Shown: positions 31,367-41,252 of the stretch, piece by piece
Layout: the number at the start of each line of letters is the position of its first letter
How positions within the stretch are numbered: position 1 is the stretch's first letter
NCBI RefSeq assembly: GCF_007995095.1
Contig: NZ_VOPY01000001.1
Span: forward strand, 273,001 to 337,000
Direction: 5' to 3'
Source: Flavisphingopyxis soli
Lineage (GTDB): Bacteria; Pseudomonadota; Alphaproteobacteria; Sphingomonadales; Sphingomonadaceae
Length of the DNA stretch: 64,000 nucleotides
Translations under genes and position numbers: made by a program
The notes under the pieces: generated by a model
What the model saw: the letters and a program-made list of their open reading frames with translations, nothing else
What the model was told of the DNA's origin: nothing
The model's database searches: none

Positions 31367-33385
31367 ATGAGCGGGGCTAGCGACGTCGGCGGCAGCGAAG
31401 AGCGCGCCCGGCTTGCCGCGCTCGACAGTTACGCCGTGCTCGACACCGCGCCCGAACAGGCGTTCGACGATATCGCGCGGCTTGCGGCCCGGCTGTGCGG
31501 CACGCCTTCGGCGTTCGTCTCGCTGGTCGATCGCGATCGCCAGTGGTTCAAGGCCAGGGTCGGCGTCGATCCGTCCGAAACGCCGCGCAACATCGCCTTT
31601 TGCGACCATGCGATTCGGGGTGACGCGGTGATGATCGTGCCCGACACCGCGCGCGATCCGCGGTTCGCCGACAATCCTCTCGTCACCGGCGACCCGTTCG
31701 TCCGTTTTTATGCCGGCGCACCGATCATCGACAGCGACGGCCATGCACTCGGCACGGTGTGCGTCATCGACACACAGCCGCGGACCGATTTCGATGGCAC
31801 CGACGTCCTCGCTGCACTGGCTCGCCAGGTCGCCGTCCAGCTTGAGCTACGCCGGCGGATCGCGCGCGACACCGACAGCGTCTCGGTCGCCGAGAATTAT
31901 CGCGACCTGCTGTGGTCGCGGGCGATCGATGTCATGGTCGTCACCGACGTCGAAGGCGTCGTCGTCGAGTCCAATCCCGCCTGGCAGAGGATGTTCGGAC
32001 CGGCCGACGCGGCGCACCCCATCACGTTATTATACGCGGCGAGCGAGACCAGTCCGCTCAGGGTGCCCGGCGAGGGTGAGGACGGCATCCAGGTCCAGCG
32101 GCGCATGATGACCGCGAATGGCGACGAGGTGTCGATCGACTGGACGCTGGTTCGCAAGAACGATCTCGTCTTTCGCATCGGCCGCGACCAGACGCGCGCG
32201 ATCCGCGCCGAGGAACAGCTCGCGCATATCCAGAAGATGGAATCGCTCGGCCAGCTGACCGGCGGCATCGCGCACGATTTCAACAATCTGCTGACGATCA
32301 TCCTCGGCAATATCGAAACCGCGATGCGCCGGGCGAAGGCTGGGCGGACCGGCGATCTTGCGCGCGTCCTCGACCATGCCCGCGAAGCGTCGGAGCGTGC
32401 CGCCAACCTCACACAGCGGCTGCTCGCCTTCGCCCGGCGCCAATCGCTCGACCCGGTCGTGATCGATCCCGTCGCGCTGGTAACCCAGCTCAAGGACCTG
32501 TTCGACCGATCGCTCGGCGGGGCGCACCGCGTTGCCTATCGCCAGGGCGACGACGTATGCAAAATCTCGATCGATCCCGCCCAGCTCGAAAATTCGCTGA
32601 TCAACCTCGTCGTCAATGCGCGCGACGCGATGCCCGACGGCGGGACCATCGAGATCACCGTCGAGAACGTCGATCTCGACAGCCTCGCCGACGACGACAG
32701 CGCGCAGGACTGCCAGCCCGGCGACTATGTCCGCATCGCGGTCCGCGACGAAGGCATCGGCATGGACGCGGCAACGCGCGAACGCGTCTTCGAACCGTTC
32801 TTCACGACCAAGGACCATGGCAAGGGCACCGGTCTCGGACTCAGCCAGGTGATGGGCTTCGTCGCGCAATCGGGCGGCCGCGTCGCGGTCGACACCAGCG
32901 TCGGCAAGGGCACCGAGATTTCGCTCTGGCTGCCCGTTGCGGTCGACGGCGAGGAACAGCCCGGCAAGCGCGCACCGGCGAACGGCGCCGGCGACGTGCT
33001 GCTGTCACCCGGCCGGGCGCAGGGCAACATCCTGCTGGTCGAGGACAATGAGCGCTTGCGCAGCCATGTCGTCGAACTTCTCGGCGAGGCGGGCTATGCC
33101 ATTGTCGAGGCGGTCGACGGCGTGCAGGCGGTCGAGCTGCTTGGGAGCGGCACGCCGCCCGACCTTGTCCTGTCCGACGTCAAGATGCCCAATCTCGACG
33201 GGTTCCAGCTCAGTGCCGAGGTGCGCAAGCGCTTCCCCGACATGCCGATCCTGCTGATGACCGGCTATGCCGGCAAGGAAACCCCCGATTACGCCGCGCA
33301 CGACGCGATGATCGCCAAACCGTTCACCGCCGACCGGCTGCTGATGCAGGTCGAGACGATGCTCGCACGAATCGACGCCGACTAG
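31367..33385 (+). CDS. Hybrid sensor histidine kinase (GAF-PAS-HisKA-HATPase-REC)
   Basis: A 672-residue soluble sensor. GAF domain spans about residues 15-165 ([10 protein letters not shown] start). A PAS-like domain lies at about 180-285. The HisKA phospho-His is in [11 protein letters not shown] near 302, HATPase_c is at about 405-525 (N box [15 protein letters not shown] boxes DEGIGM and [11 protein letters not shown]), and a C-terminal receiver has its Asp in [13 protein letters not shown] near 602. There is no membrane segment, so a cytoplasmic signal is sensed. The GAF subtype resembles those with catalytic cysteines in light- or redox-linked kinases, but no chromophore Cys is evident. 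No cognate regulator gene is adjacent. Confidence 0.92.
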   Translation: MSGASDVGGSEERARLAALDSYAVLDTAPEQAFDDIARLAARLCGTPSAFVSLVDRDRQWFKARVGVDPSETPRNIAFCDHAIRGDAVMIVPDTARDPRFADNPLVTGDPFVRFYAGAPIIDSDGHALGTVCVIDTQPRTDFDGTDVLAALARQVAVQLELRRRIARDTDSVSVAENYRDLLWSRAIDVMVVTDVEGVVVESNPAWQRMFGPADAAHPITLLYAASETSPLRVPGEGEDGIQVQRRMMTANGDEVSIDWTLVRKNDLVFRIGRDQTRAIRAEEQLAHIQKMESLGQLTGGIAHDFNNLLTIILGNIETAMRRAKAGRTGDLARVLDHAREASERAANLTQRLLAFARRQSLDPVVIDPVALVTQLKDLFDRSLGGAHRVAYRQGDDVCKISIDPAQLENSLINLVVNARDAMPDGGTIEITVENVDLDSLADDDSAQDCQPGDYVRIAVRDEGIGMDAATRERVFEPFFTTKDHGKGTGLGLSQVMGFVAQSGGRVAVDTSVGKGTEISLWLPVAVDGEEQPGKRAPANGAGDVLLSPGRAQGNILLVEDNERLRSHVVELLGEAGYAIVEAVDGVQAVELLGSGTPPDLVLSDVKMPNLDGFQLSAEVRKRFPDMPILLMTGYAGKETPDYAAHDAMIAKPFTADRLLMQVETMLARIDAD

Positions 33386-33399
33386 ACGCTAGCTGCGCG

Positions 33400-35673
33400 T
33401 CAGCGCGCGATACCGCCTGCGGCGAGCACCGCCAGCGTCACCAGTTCGGACGCGCTCGATGCCATCGTCGCAACCTGGACGGGCTTTTCCATACCCACCA
33501 GCATCGGTCCGATGACCGCGTCGCCGCCGAGTTCGCGCAGCAGCTTGGCACTGAGATTGGCCGACTGCAGCCCGGGCATGACGAGGATGTTCGCCGGGCC
33601 CGACAGGCGGCTGAACGGATAGCTTTTCATCACCGTCGGGTTGAGCGCGACGTCGGGCGCCATTTCGCCTTCATATTCGAAATCGACACCGTCGCCCGCC
33701 GCGCCGCGCGCATCGAGCAGCGCGACCGCCGCACGGATGTTCTCGAGCCAGTTGCCCGCCGGGTTACCGAAGGTCGAATAGCTCAGGAACGCGACGCGCG
33801 GCTCATGGCCCATGCGGCGCGCGACCTTGGCGGTCTCGACCGCGATATCGGCGAGCTGGGCGGGGCTGGGGCGTTCGTTGACCGTGGTGTCGGCCATGAA
33901 CACGGTATGCGACCGCCCGACGAGGACATGGATGCCGAACGCGGTACGGTCGGGATCGTTATCGAACACGCGGCGTAGCTCGCGCATCGTCTGCGCATAG
34001 GTCCGCGTGACGCCGGTCAGCATCGCATCGGCGGCGCCGAGCTTGAGCAGCATAGCGCCAAAGATGTTGCGATCGCGATTGACCATCCGCTCGACATCGC
34101 GGCGCAGATAGCCGCGCCGTTGCAGGCGCTCGTACAGCGTCTCGACCATCTGCGGCACCAGCGGCGAATTGACGCTGTTGTGCAGCTCGAACGATTCGGG
34201 GTCGGTGACGCCCATCGCCTTCAACTGGTCGCGCACGCCTTCGCGGCCGACCAGAACGGGAATGCCATAGCCGCCCTGCTTGAACTGGATCGCCGCGCGC
34301 AGCACGACCTCTTCCTCGGCTTCGGCAAAGACGACGCGCTTGGGATTGGCCCGCGCCGCGTCATAGGCGAGCGTGAGCACCGAGGTGGTCGGGTTGAGCC
34401 GTCCCTTGAGGACCTGGCGATAGCCCGGGATGTCGAGGATATCGCGCTGCGCCACGCCCGAATCCATCGCCGCCTGCGCAACCGCGGCGGGGACGACCTC
34501 CATCAGCCGCGGATCGAACGGCGCGGGGATGATGTATTCGGGGCCGAAGCTGTGCGCGCGCCCGCCGTACGCCCGAGCGACCTCTTCGGGCACCTGCTGG
34601 CGTGCGAGCTGGGCGATGGCGTGCGCCGCGGCGATCTTCATTTCCTCGTTGATCGTCGTCGCACGGACATCGAGCGCGCCGCGAAAGATAAAGGGAAAGC
34701 CGAGTACGTTATTGACCTGGTTGGGAAAATCCGACCGACCGGTGGCGATGATCGCATCGGGTCGCGCCGCGCGCGCGTCGGGCGGCGTAATCTCGGGATC
34801 GGGATTGGCCATCGCGAAAATGATTGGTGCCTTGGCCATTTTTATGACCCATTCGGGCTTGAGCGCCCCTGCGGCCGAAAGCCCCAAAAAGACATCGGCG
34901 CCGTCGAGCGCGTCTTCGAGCGTGCGCGCATCGGTGTCGGCGGCGTGCGCCGATTTCCACTGGTCCATGCCGCCTTCGCGGCCCTTGTAGATGACGCCTT
35001 CGCGGTCGCACATGATGACGTTGTCGCCCGACACGCCGAGCGCCTTGATCAGCTCGGTGCACGCGATCGCCGCCGCGCCCGCGCCGTTGACGACGAGCTT
35101 GACGTCCTTGAGGTCGCGACCGGTCAGGTGGCAGGCATTGATCAGTCCCGCCGCGGTGATGATCGCGGTGCCGTGCTGGTCGTCATGGAAGACCGGGATG
35201 TTCATCCGTTCGCGCAGCGCCTGCTCGATGATGAAGCACGACGGTGCGGCAATATCCTCGAGGTTGATCCCGCCGAAGCTGGGACCGAGCAGGGCGACGC
35301 ATTCGATGAACTTGTCGACGTCCTCGGTATCGACCTCGATGTCGATCGCATCGACGTCGGCGAAGCGCTTGAACAGGACCGCCTTGCCCTCCATCACGGG
35401 CTTCGAGGCAAGCGCACCGAGATTTCCCATGCCGAGGATCGCGGTGCCGTTCGATATCACCGCGACGAGATTGCCCTTGGCGGTGTAATCATATGCCGCC
35501 GATGGATCGTCGGCGATCGCCTGGACCGGGACCGCGACGCCGGGGGAATAGGCCAGGCTGAGGTCGCGCTGCGTCGCCATCGGCTTCGACGCGATGATCT
35601 CGATCTTGCCCGGCCGCCCCTGCGAATGGAACAACAGCGCCTCGCGGTCGGAAAACTCGATATCGTCGGCCAT
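33400..35673 (-). CDS. maeB: NADP-dependent malic enzyme with phosphotransacetylase-like domain
   Basis: A 757-residue MaeB-type enzyme. The N-terminal malic domain (about 1-160) has LAYSPGVAVPV and a YDYTAKGNLVAVISNGTAILG tyrosine/lysine region. The NAD-binding domain (about 165-410) carries VNGAGAAAIACTELI and MANPDPEITPPDA. The C-terminal phosphotransacetylase-like domain (about 430-757) is regulatory, binding acetyl-CoA in relatives. It decarboxylates malate to pyruvate with NADP+. It faces the hybrid kinase tail-to-tail with a 14-bp gap and is divergent from mutS. Confidence 0.95.
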   Translation of the reverse strand: MADDIEFSDREALLFHSQGRPGKIEIIASKPMATQRDLSLAYSPGVAVPVQAIADDPSAAYDYTAKGNLVAVISNGTAILGMGNLGALASKPVMEGKAVLFKRFADVDAIDIEVDTEDVDKFIECVALLGPSFGGINLEDIAAPSCFIIEQALRERMNIPVFHDDQHGTAIITAAGLINACHLTGRDLKDVKLVVNGAGAAAIACTELIKALGVSGDNVIMCDREGVIYKGREGGMDQWKSAHAADTDARTLEDALDGADVFLGLSAAGALKPEWVIKMAKAPIIFAMANPDPEITPPDARAARPDAIIATGRSDFPNQVNNVLGFPFIFRGALDVRATTINEEMKIAAAHAIAQLARQQVPEEVARAYGGRAHSFGPEYIIPAPFDPRLMEVVPAAVAQAAMDSGVAQRDILDIPGYRQVLKGRLNPTTSVLTLAYDAARANPKRVVFAEAEEEVVLRAAIQFKQGGYGIPVLVGREGVRDQLKAMGVTDPESFELHNSVNSPLVPQMVETLYERLQRRGYLRRDVERMVNRDRNIFGAMLLKLGAADAMLTGVTRTYAQTMRELRRVFDNDPDRTAFGIHVLVGRSHTVFMADTTVNERPSPAQLADIAVETAKVARRMGHEPRVAFLSYSTFGNPAGNWLENIRAAVALLDARGAAGDGVDFEYEGEMAPDVALNPTVMKSYPFSRLSGPANILVMPGLQSANLSAKLLRELGGDAVIGPMLVGMEKPVQVATMASSASELVTLAVLAAGGIAR

Positions 35674-35801
35674 GGTCAGTCCTTTTGGTTGGCGTTCGCC
35701 TTAGCCGTAGCGGCAGGGGCGAGACAAGCGTGCGCCCGTCCGATCGACGCGCAGGGATCGCGGCTTGGCGCGGGCGCGTCGCGTCGCTATCGCAGGCCGC
35801 T

Positions 35802-38462
35802 ATGGCAAAAGCGCGAACATCGGCGAAACGCAGCGACGCGAGCAGCGCACCGACGCCGATGATGGTGCAGTATTTCGCGCTCAAGCGCCAAGCGCCCGAC
35901 TGCCTGCTTTTCTACCGCATGGGCGATTTTTTCGAACTGTTCTTCGACGACGCGGTGGCGGCGGCCGAGACGCTCGATATCGCCCTGACCAGCCGCGGCG
36001 AGCACGACGGCGCGCCGGTGCCGATGTGCGGTGTCCCCGTCCATGCCGCCGAGGGCTATCTCGCACGCCTCATTAAAGGCGGTCACCGCGTCGCGATCGC
36101 CGAACAGGTCGAAACGCCCGCCGAAGCCAAGGCGCGCGGCGGATCGAAAACGCTTGTCGCGCGCGACATCGTCCGGCTGGTTACTGCGGGCACGCTGACC
36201 GAGGACGCATTGCTCGACGCGCGATCGTCGAACTGGCTCGTCGCGATTGCAGAGGCTTCGGGCGGCTGCGCGCTCGCCGCCGCCGATATCTCGACCGGGA
36301 CGTTCGAGGTGGGAGAGGTCGTTGCGAGCGAGATCGACGCCGAACTCGCCCGCCTTGGCCCCTCCGAAGTGATCGTCGCCGAAGGATCGCCGTTCGAAGC
36401 CATGATCGATCCTGCTTTGCTCTGCGCGCGCCCGACGGCGAGCTTTGACAGCGGCAAGAGCGAGGCGGCGCTCAAGACGCTGTTCGGCGTCGCGACGCTC
36501 GATGGATTCGGTGATTTCAGCCGCGCCGAACGCGCCGCAATGGGCGGTCTTATCGCCTATCTTGACCATGCCGGGCGCGGCGCCTTGCCGCTCCTGCGCC
36601 CGCCGGTCCAGCGGCGGCGCGCGGCGCACATGCTGATCGACGCGGCGACGCGCGAAAGCCTCGAGATCGCGCGCAGCCAGTCGGGTAGTCGCGCCGGCAG
36701 CCTGCTTGCCTGTGTCGACCGCAGCGTCACCGGTGCGGGCGCGCGGCTGCTCGCCGCCGATCTGTCGGCACCATTGATGGACCGCGCCGCGATCGACGAT
36801 CGGCTGGCGCTGGTGCAATGGCTTCACGACGACGAAGGCCGGCGCATCGCCTTGCGCGATACGCTGCGGTCGCTCCCCGACATCGCGCGCGCGCTCGGCC
36901 GCATCGCCGCATCGCGCGGGTCGCCCCGCGATCTCGGCGCGATCCGCGATGGCCTCGGCGGCGCGCGGCTGCTGCGTGAACGGCTCGCGCTGGCTGCCGA
37001 CCGCCCCGCGCTGCTCGATGCGCTGCTGCCCGCGTTCGACGGCCATGGCGCGCTGGTCGATACGCTGACGCGCGCGCTGGTGCCCAGCCCGCCGACCGAG
37101 AGCCAGAACGGCGGCTTCATTGCCGAGGGGTACGACGCCGCGCTCGACGCGTTGCGCGCGACTTCGGGCGATGCGCGCCGCGCGATCGCCGCGCTCGAGG
37201 CCGGCTATCGCGAGACCACCGGCATCGCGAGCCTCAAGATCAAGCACAATGCGGTATTGGGATACCATGTGGAGGTGCCCGCCAAGCACGGCGACCGTTT
37301 GATGGTCGCCGATTCGGGCTTCACCCATCGCCAGACGCTCGCCGGCGTCGTCCGCTTCAACGCGCCCGCATTGCACGAAGAGGCGATGAAGGTCGCGCAG
37401 GCGGGCGGCCATGCGCTCGCTGCCGAACAGGCGCATCTCGAGGAGCTGCTCGGCGAGGTCGCCGCCGCCAAGGACCGCATCACCGCCGCCGCCGATGCGC
37501 TCGCCCGGCTCGACGTCGCCGCGGGCCATGCGGTCCGCGCGGTCGAGGGCGGCTGGACGCGGCCCGGTTTTGCCGACACCCCGTGTCTCGAAATCGAGGG
37601 CGGCCGCCACCCCGTCGTCGAAGCCGCACTGGCGACACGCAATGAGCGTTTCGTGGCGAATGATTGTGGCCTGTCTCGGGAAAACAGGCTTTGGCTCGTC
37701 TCTGGGCCGAACATGGGCGGCAAATCGACCTTCCTGCGCCAGAACGCACTGATCGTCCTGCTCGCGCAGGCGGGCAGCTACGTCCCCGCGACCCGCGCGC
37801 GGCTTGGCCTGGTCGATCGCCTGTTCAGCCGGGTCGGTGCATCGGACAATCTCGCGCGCGGCCGCTCGACCTTCATGGTCGAAATGGTCGAAACCGCCGC
37901 GATCCTGACGCAGGCGACCCCCAACAGCTTTGTCGTGCTCGACGAGGTCGGCCGAGGCACCTCGACCTATGATGGCCTCGCGCTCGCCTGGGCGGTGGTC
38001 GAGGCGGTGCACGACGATCTCGCCTGCCGCTGCCTGTTCGCGACGCATTATCACGAGCTGACCCGGCTTGCCGAGCGCTGCGACGCGCTCAGCCTGCACC
38101 ATGTCCGCGCGCGCGAATGGAAAGGCGATCTCGTCCTCCTCCACGAGCTTGCCGACGGCCCCGCCGATCGCAGCTACGGTCTCGCCGTGGCCAAGCTCGC
38201 GGGCGTCCCGCCGCACGTCGTAGCCCGCGCCAAGTCGGTCCTCGCCAAGCTCGAGGCGGGGCGCGAAAAAACCGGCGGGCTGGCCGCGGGGCTCGACGAC
38301 CTGCCGCTGTTTGCCGCCGCGCTCGCCGAGGTCGAGGATGAAAAGCCCGACGCGCTGCGCAGCGAACTTGCCGCGCTCGATGCCGATGCGCTGACCCCGC
38401 GCGACGCGCTCGAACTCGTCTACCGCTTGAAGCAACTGGCCAGCGAGGCCGACGCGTCCTAG
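35802..38462 (+). CDS. mutS: DNA mismatch repair protein MutS
   Basis: An 886-residue MutS1. The N-terminal mismatch-reading domain has the Phe-X-Glu motif in YRMGDFFELF near residue 45. Connector, core and clamp domains follow. The ABC ATPase domain carries Walker A GPNMGGKST near 637, FMVEMVETA near 690, Walker B VLDEVGRGTSTYDG near 715 and an ATHYHEL switch His near 750. A C-terminal tail carries the usual helix-turn-helix/tetramer segment. The ATG at 35802 begins the protein; upstream frame is non-conserved. glnD follows after 9 bp, a neighbour seen in several alphaproteobacteria. Confidence 0.97.
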   Translation: MAKARTSAKRSDASSAPTPMMVQYFALKRQAPDCLLFYRMGDFFELFFDDAVAAAETLDIALTSRGEHDGAPVPMCGVPVHAAEGYLARLIKGGHRVAIAEQVETPAEAKARGGSKTLVARDIVRLVTAGTLTEDALLDARSSNWLVAIAEASGGCALAAADISTGTFEVGEVVASEIDAELARLGPSEVIVAEGSPFEAMIDPALLCARPTASFDSGKSEAALKTLFGVATLDGFGDFSRAERAAMGGLIAYLDHAGRGALPLLRPPVQRRRAAHMLIDAATRESLEIARSQSGSRAGSLLACVDRSVTGAGARLLAADLSAPLMDRAAIDDRLALVQWLHDDEGRRIALRDTLRSLPDIARALGRIAASRGSPRDLGAIRDGLGGARLLRERLALAADRPALLDALLPAFDGHGALVDTLTRALVPSPPTESQNGGFIAEGYDAALDALRATSGDARRAIAALEAGYRETTGIASLKIKHNAVLGYHVEVPAKHGDRLMVADSGFTHRQTLAGVVRFNAPALHEEAMKVAQAGGHALAAEQAHLEELLGEVAAAKDRITAAADALARLDVAAGHAVRAVEGGWTRPGFADTPCLEIEGGRHPVVEAALATRNERFVANDCGLSRENRLWLVSGPNMGGKSTFLRQNALIVLLAQAGSYVPATRARLGLVDRLFSRVGASDNLARGRSTFMVEMVETAAILTQATPNSFVVLDEVGRGTSTYDGLALAWAVVEAVHDDLACRCLFATHYHELTRLAERCDALSLHHVRAREWKGDLVLLHELADGPADRSYGLAVAKLAGVPPHVVARAKSVLAKLEAGREKTGGLAAGLDDLPLFAAALAEVEDEKPDALRSELAALDADALTPRDALELVYRLKQLASEADAS

Positions 38463-38471
38463 ATTGCGGCC

Positions 38472-41240
38472 ATGCCGCGTTTCGCCCATCTGCCCGACCA
38501 GCGCGCCCTGATCGACCGGCGCGTGCTGGGCGACGCGCTCGCTGAAATCGGCGGGGGAAGCGAATCGGCATCCGACCGGCGCAACGCCGCCGTCGCGTTG
38601 CTCAAGAAAGCGCTCGCCGACGCCAATGCCGAACTTGCCCGCCGCCTCGCCGAACATCCCTCGCGCGGGCTCGAAATCGCCGCGGGCCACGCCTTCGTCA
38701 CCGACCAGCTGATCCGCCTGATCCACGATTTCACGCTCGCGCACCTCTATCCCGGCGGCAACCGGTCGGCGGGCGAGCGGCTCGCGATCATCGCGGTCGG
38801 TGGCTATGGCCGCGGCGAAATGGCGCCCTATAGCGACGTCGACATCGCCTTCGTCACCCCGGGCAAGCGCACGCCCTGGGCCGAACAGGTGATCGAAACG
38901 ATCCTCTATGCCTTGTGGGATCTCGGCCTCAAGGTCGGCCAGTCGTCGCGCAGCATTGATGAGACCGTGCGGCTGGCGCGCGACGACCTCACGATCCGCA
39001 CCGCGCTGCTCGAAGCGCGCTTCGTCTGGGGCGACCGCGAGGTTTACGATGCCGCGGCCGAACGCTTTGTTGCCGACGTGCTGTCGCTCGCACCGCGCCA
39101 GTTCGTCGCCGACAAGCTCGCCGAGCGCGATGCGCGACACAAGCGGATGGGCGATTCGCGCTATGTCGTCGAACCCAATGTGAAAGAGGGCAAGGGTGGC
39201 CTGCGCGACCTTCACACGCTCTTCTGGATCGGCAAATATGTCTATCGCGTGCGCACTGTCGGTGATCTTGTCGAGGCGGGCCTGCTGACCAGGCGCGAGC
39301 TCGCCCAGTTCCAGCGCGCCGAGAACTGGCTCTGGGCCGTCCGCTGCCACCTCCACGCGATCACCGGGCGGGCCGAGGACCGGCTGACCTTCGATCTCCA
39401 GCGCGAGGTTGCCACCCGGATGCATTATGCCGATCGCACCGGCCAGTCGCCGGTCGAACGCTTCATGCAATTCTATTTCCTCAACGCCAAGACGGTCGGC
39501 GACCTGACCGGCGTCTTCCTCGCGCATCTCGACGAGGCGAAGGGCGAAAAGGGCCGGCGTTTCCTCCCGACGATCCGGCGGCGCCCGGGCAAGCTCAACG
39601 GCTTCGCGCTCGATCGCGGGCGGCTCGCCCTGCCCGACGAGGGGTTCTTTCGCGCCGATCCGGTGCGGCTCATCGAGATCTTCGCGCTGGCCGACACATA
39701 CGGCCTCGAAATCCATCCGCTGGCGATGCGCGCCGCGCGCCGCGACGCGAAACTGATCGACCGCACGGTCCGCGACGACGCCCGCGCCAACGCGCTGTTC
39801 CTCGACGTGCTGACCAGTCCGCGCGATCCCGCCAGCGTGCTGCGCTGGATGAACGAGGCGACCGTGTTCGGCCGTTTCGTGCCCGATTTCGGCCGGGTCG
39901 TCGCGCAGATGCAGTTCGACATGTACCATCACTTCACCGTCGACGAGCACACCATCCGCGCGATCGGGCTGCTCGCGCGGATCGAGGCGGGCGATCTCGG
40001 CGACGACCATCCACTCAGCCACGCATTGTTCGGCCGCATCGCGCATCGCCGCGTCCTCTACGTCGCGGTACTGCTGCACGACATCGCCAAGGGCCGCGGC
40101 GGCGACCACAGCGAACTCGGCGGCGAGATCGCGCTCGAGCTGTGTCCGCGCTTCGGCCTCACTGACAGCGAGACCGAACTCGTCGCATGGCTCGTCCGCC
40201 ATCACCTGTTGATGTCGCGCTTCGCCTTCAAGCGCGACCTCGCCGATCCCAAGACGATCCAGGACTTCGTCGGCGAGGTCAAATCGATCGAGCGCCTGCG
40301 CCTGCTGCTGATGCTGACCGTCGTCGACATCCGCGCGGTCGGTCCCGGCGTGTGGAACGACTGGAAACGCCAGTTGCTGCGCAGCCTGTTCGACGCCGCC
40401 GAAGAGGTACTCCGGCTCGGCCATATCCAGCACGGGCGCGAGGCGCGGCTGGCGCACAAGATCGCCGACCTGCGCGCCGCGCTCGACTGGCCCGCCGAGC
40501 AGTTCGACGCCTTCGTCGCGGGCGCGCCTGCCCCATATCTGATCGCCGAACCGATCGAGATCCTCGCGCACAATGCACGCCACCTCGCTGCCATGGGCGA
40601 CGCGCCGCTGTCGATCGATACCGTCACCGACAAGGATCGCGGCGCGACGCTGGTGATGGTCGCGGCGGGCGATCATCCCGGCCTGTTCTATCGCATCGCG
40701 ATGGGCATCCACCTCGTCGGCGGCAACATCATCGACGCGCGCATCCACACGCTCGACAGCGGCATCGCGATCGACAATTTCCTTGTCCAGGACCAGCGCG
40801 GCAAGGCGTTTACCGGCAAGCAGAAGCTGGCCCGGATGAAACGCGCGATCCGGCAATCGCTCGCCGGCGAAGCGCCGCTCGCCAGTCAGCTCGCCGACAA
40901 GCCGCTGGCGCTGACTCGCGCCGAGGCCTTCCGCATCGTCCCCTCGGTGACCGCCGACAACCGCGCCTCGAACCGCTATACCGTGGTCGAGGTCAATGCC
41001 CGCGACCGGCCCGCACTGCTCGGCAGTCTTGGCGAAGCGCTGTTCGAGGCCAAGGTCACGCTCCATTCGGCGCACATCTCGACCTATGGCGAGCGCGCGG
41101 TCGACACCTTTTACCTGACCGACCTGACCGGCCAGAAGATCGTCTCGAAGACGCGGCTCGAAACGCTCGAACGCCATCTGCTCGATGCCGCGCGCGGGCC
41201 GAAGGACACGGGCGACAAGGAAGATCGTCGCGCGGCCTAG
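38472..41240 (+). CDS. glnD: [Protein-PII] uridylyltransferase/uridylyl-removing enzyme
   Basis: A 922-residue bifunctional GlnD. The nucleotidyltransferase motif is GGYGRGEMAPYSDVDIAF near residue 110. The linker carries EPNVKEGKGGLRDLHT near 240. The HD hydrolase domain has FTVDEHTIRAIG and LLHDIAKGRGGDHSELG near 535. Two ACT domains lie at the C-terminus (starting near 720 and 825) and sense glutamine. It uridylylates PII proteins when nitrogen is limiting and reverses this when glutamine is high; sigma-54 (rpoN) in this window is the classic output. It is cotranscribed with mutS. Confidence 0.96.
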   Translation: MPRFAHLPDQRALIDRRVLGDALAEIGGGSESASDRRNAAVALLKKALADANAELARRLAEHPSRGLEIAAGHAFVTDQLIRLIHDFTLAHLYPGGNRSAGERLAIIAVGGYGRGEMAPYSDVDIAFVTPGKRTPWAEQVIETILYALWDLGLKVGQSSRSIDETVRLARDDLTIRTALLEARFVWGDREVYDAAAERFVADVLSLAPRQFVADKLAERDARHKRMGDSRYVVEPNVKEGKGGLRDLHTLFWIGKYVYRVRTVGDLVEAGLLTRRELAQFQRAENWLWAVRCHLHAITGRAEDRLTFDLQREVATRMHYADRTGQSPVERFMQFYFLNAKTVGDLTGVFLAHLDEAKGEKGRRFLPTIRRRPGKLNGFALDRGRLALPDEGFFRADPVRLIEIFALADTYGLEIHPLAMRAARRDAKLIDRTVRDDARANALFLDVLTSPRDPASVLRWMNEATVFGRFVPDFGRVVAQMQFDMYHHFTVDEHTIRAIGLLARIEAGDLGDDHPLSHALFGRIAHRRVLYVAVLLHDIAKGRGGDHSELGGEIALELCPRFGLTDSETELVAWLVRHHLLMSRFAFKRDLADPKTIQDFVGEVKSIERLRLLLMLTVVDIRAVGPGVWNDWKRQLLRSLFDAAEEVLRLGHIQHGREARLAHKIADLRAALDWPAEQFDAFVAGAPAPYLIAEPIEILAHNARHLAAMGDAPLSIDTVTDKDRGATLVMVAAGDHPGLFYRIAMGIHLVGGNIIDARIHTLDSGIAIDNFLVQDQRGKAFTGKQKLARMKRAIRQSLAGEAPLASQLADKPLALTRAEAFRIVPSVTADNRASNRYTVVEVNARDRPALLGSLGEALFEAKVTLHSAHISTYGERAVDTFYLTDLTGQKIVSKTRLETLERHLLDAARGPKDTGDKEDRRAA

Positions 41241-41252
41241 GGCGGTTTGGCG

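Noticed and set aside
35787-41177. An uninterrupted 1,796-codon reading frame antisense to mutS and glnD
   Set aside because: It lies opposite two highly conserved essential-type genes. Its translation is dominated by Arg, Glu, Asp, Ala and Gly with no domain. Such frames arise on the reverse strand of GC-rich genes.
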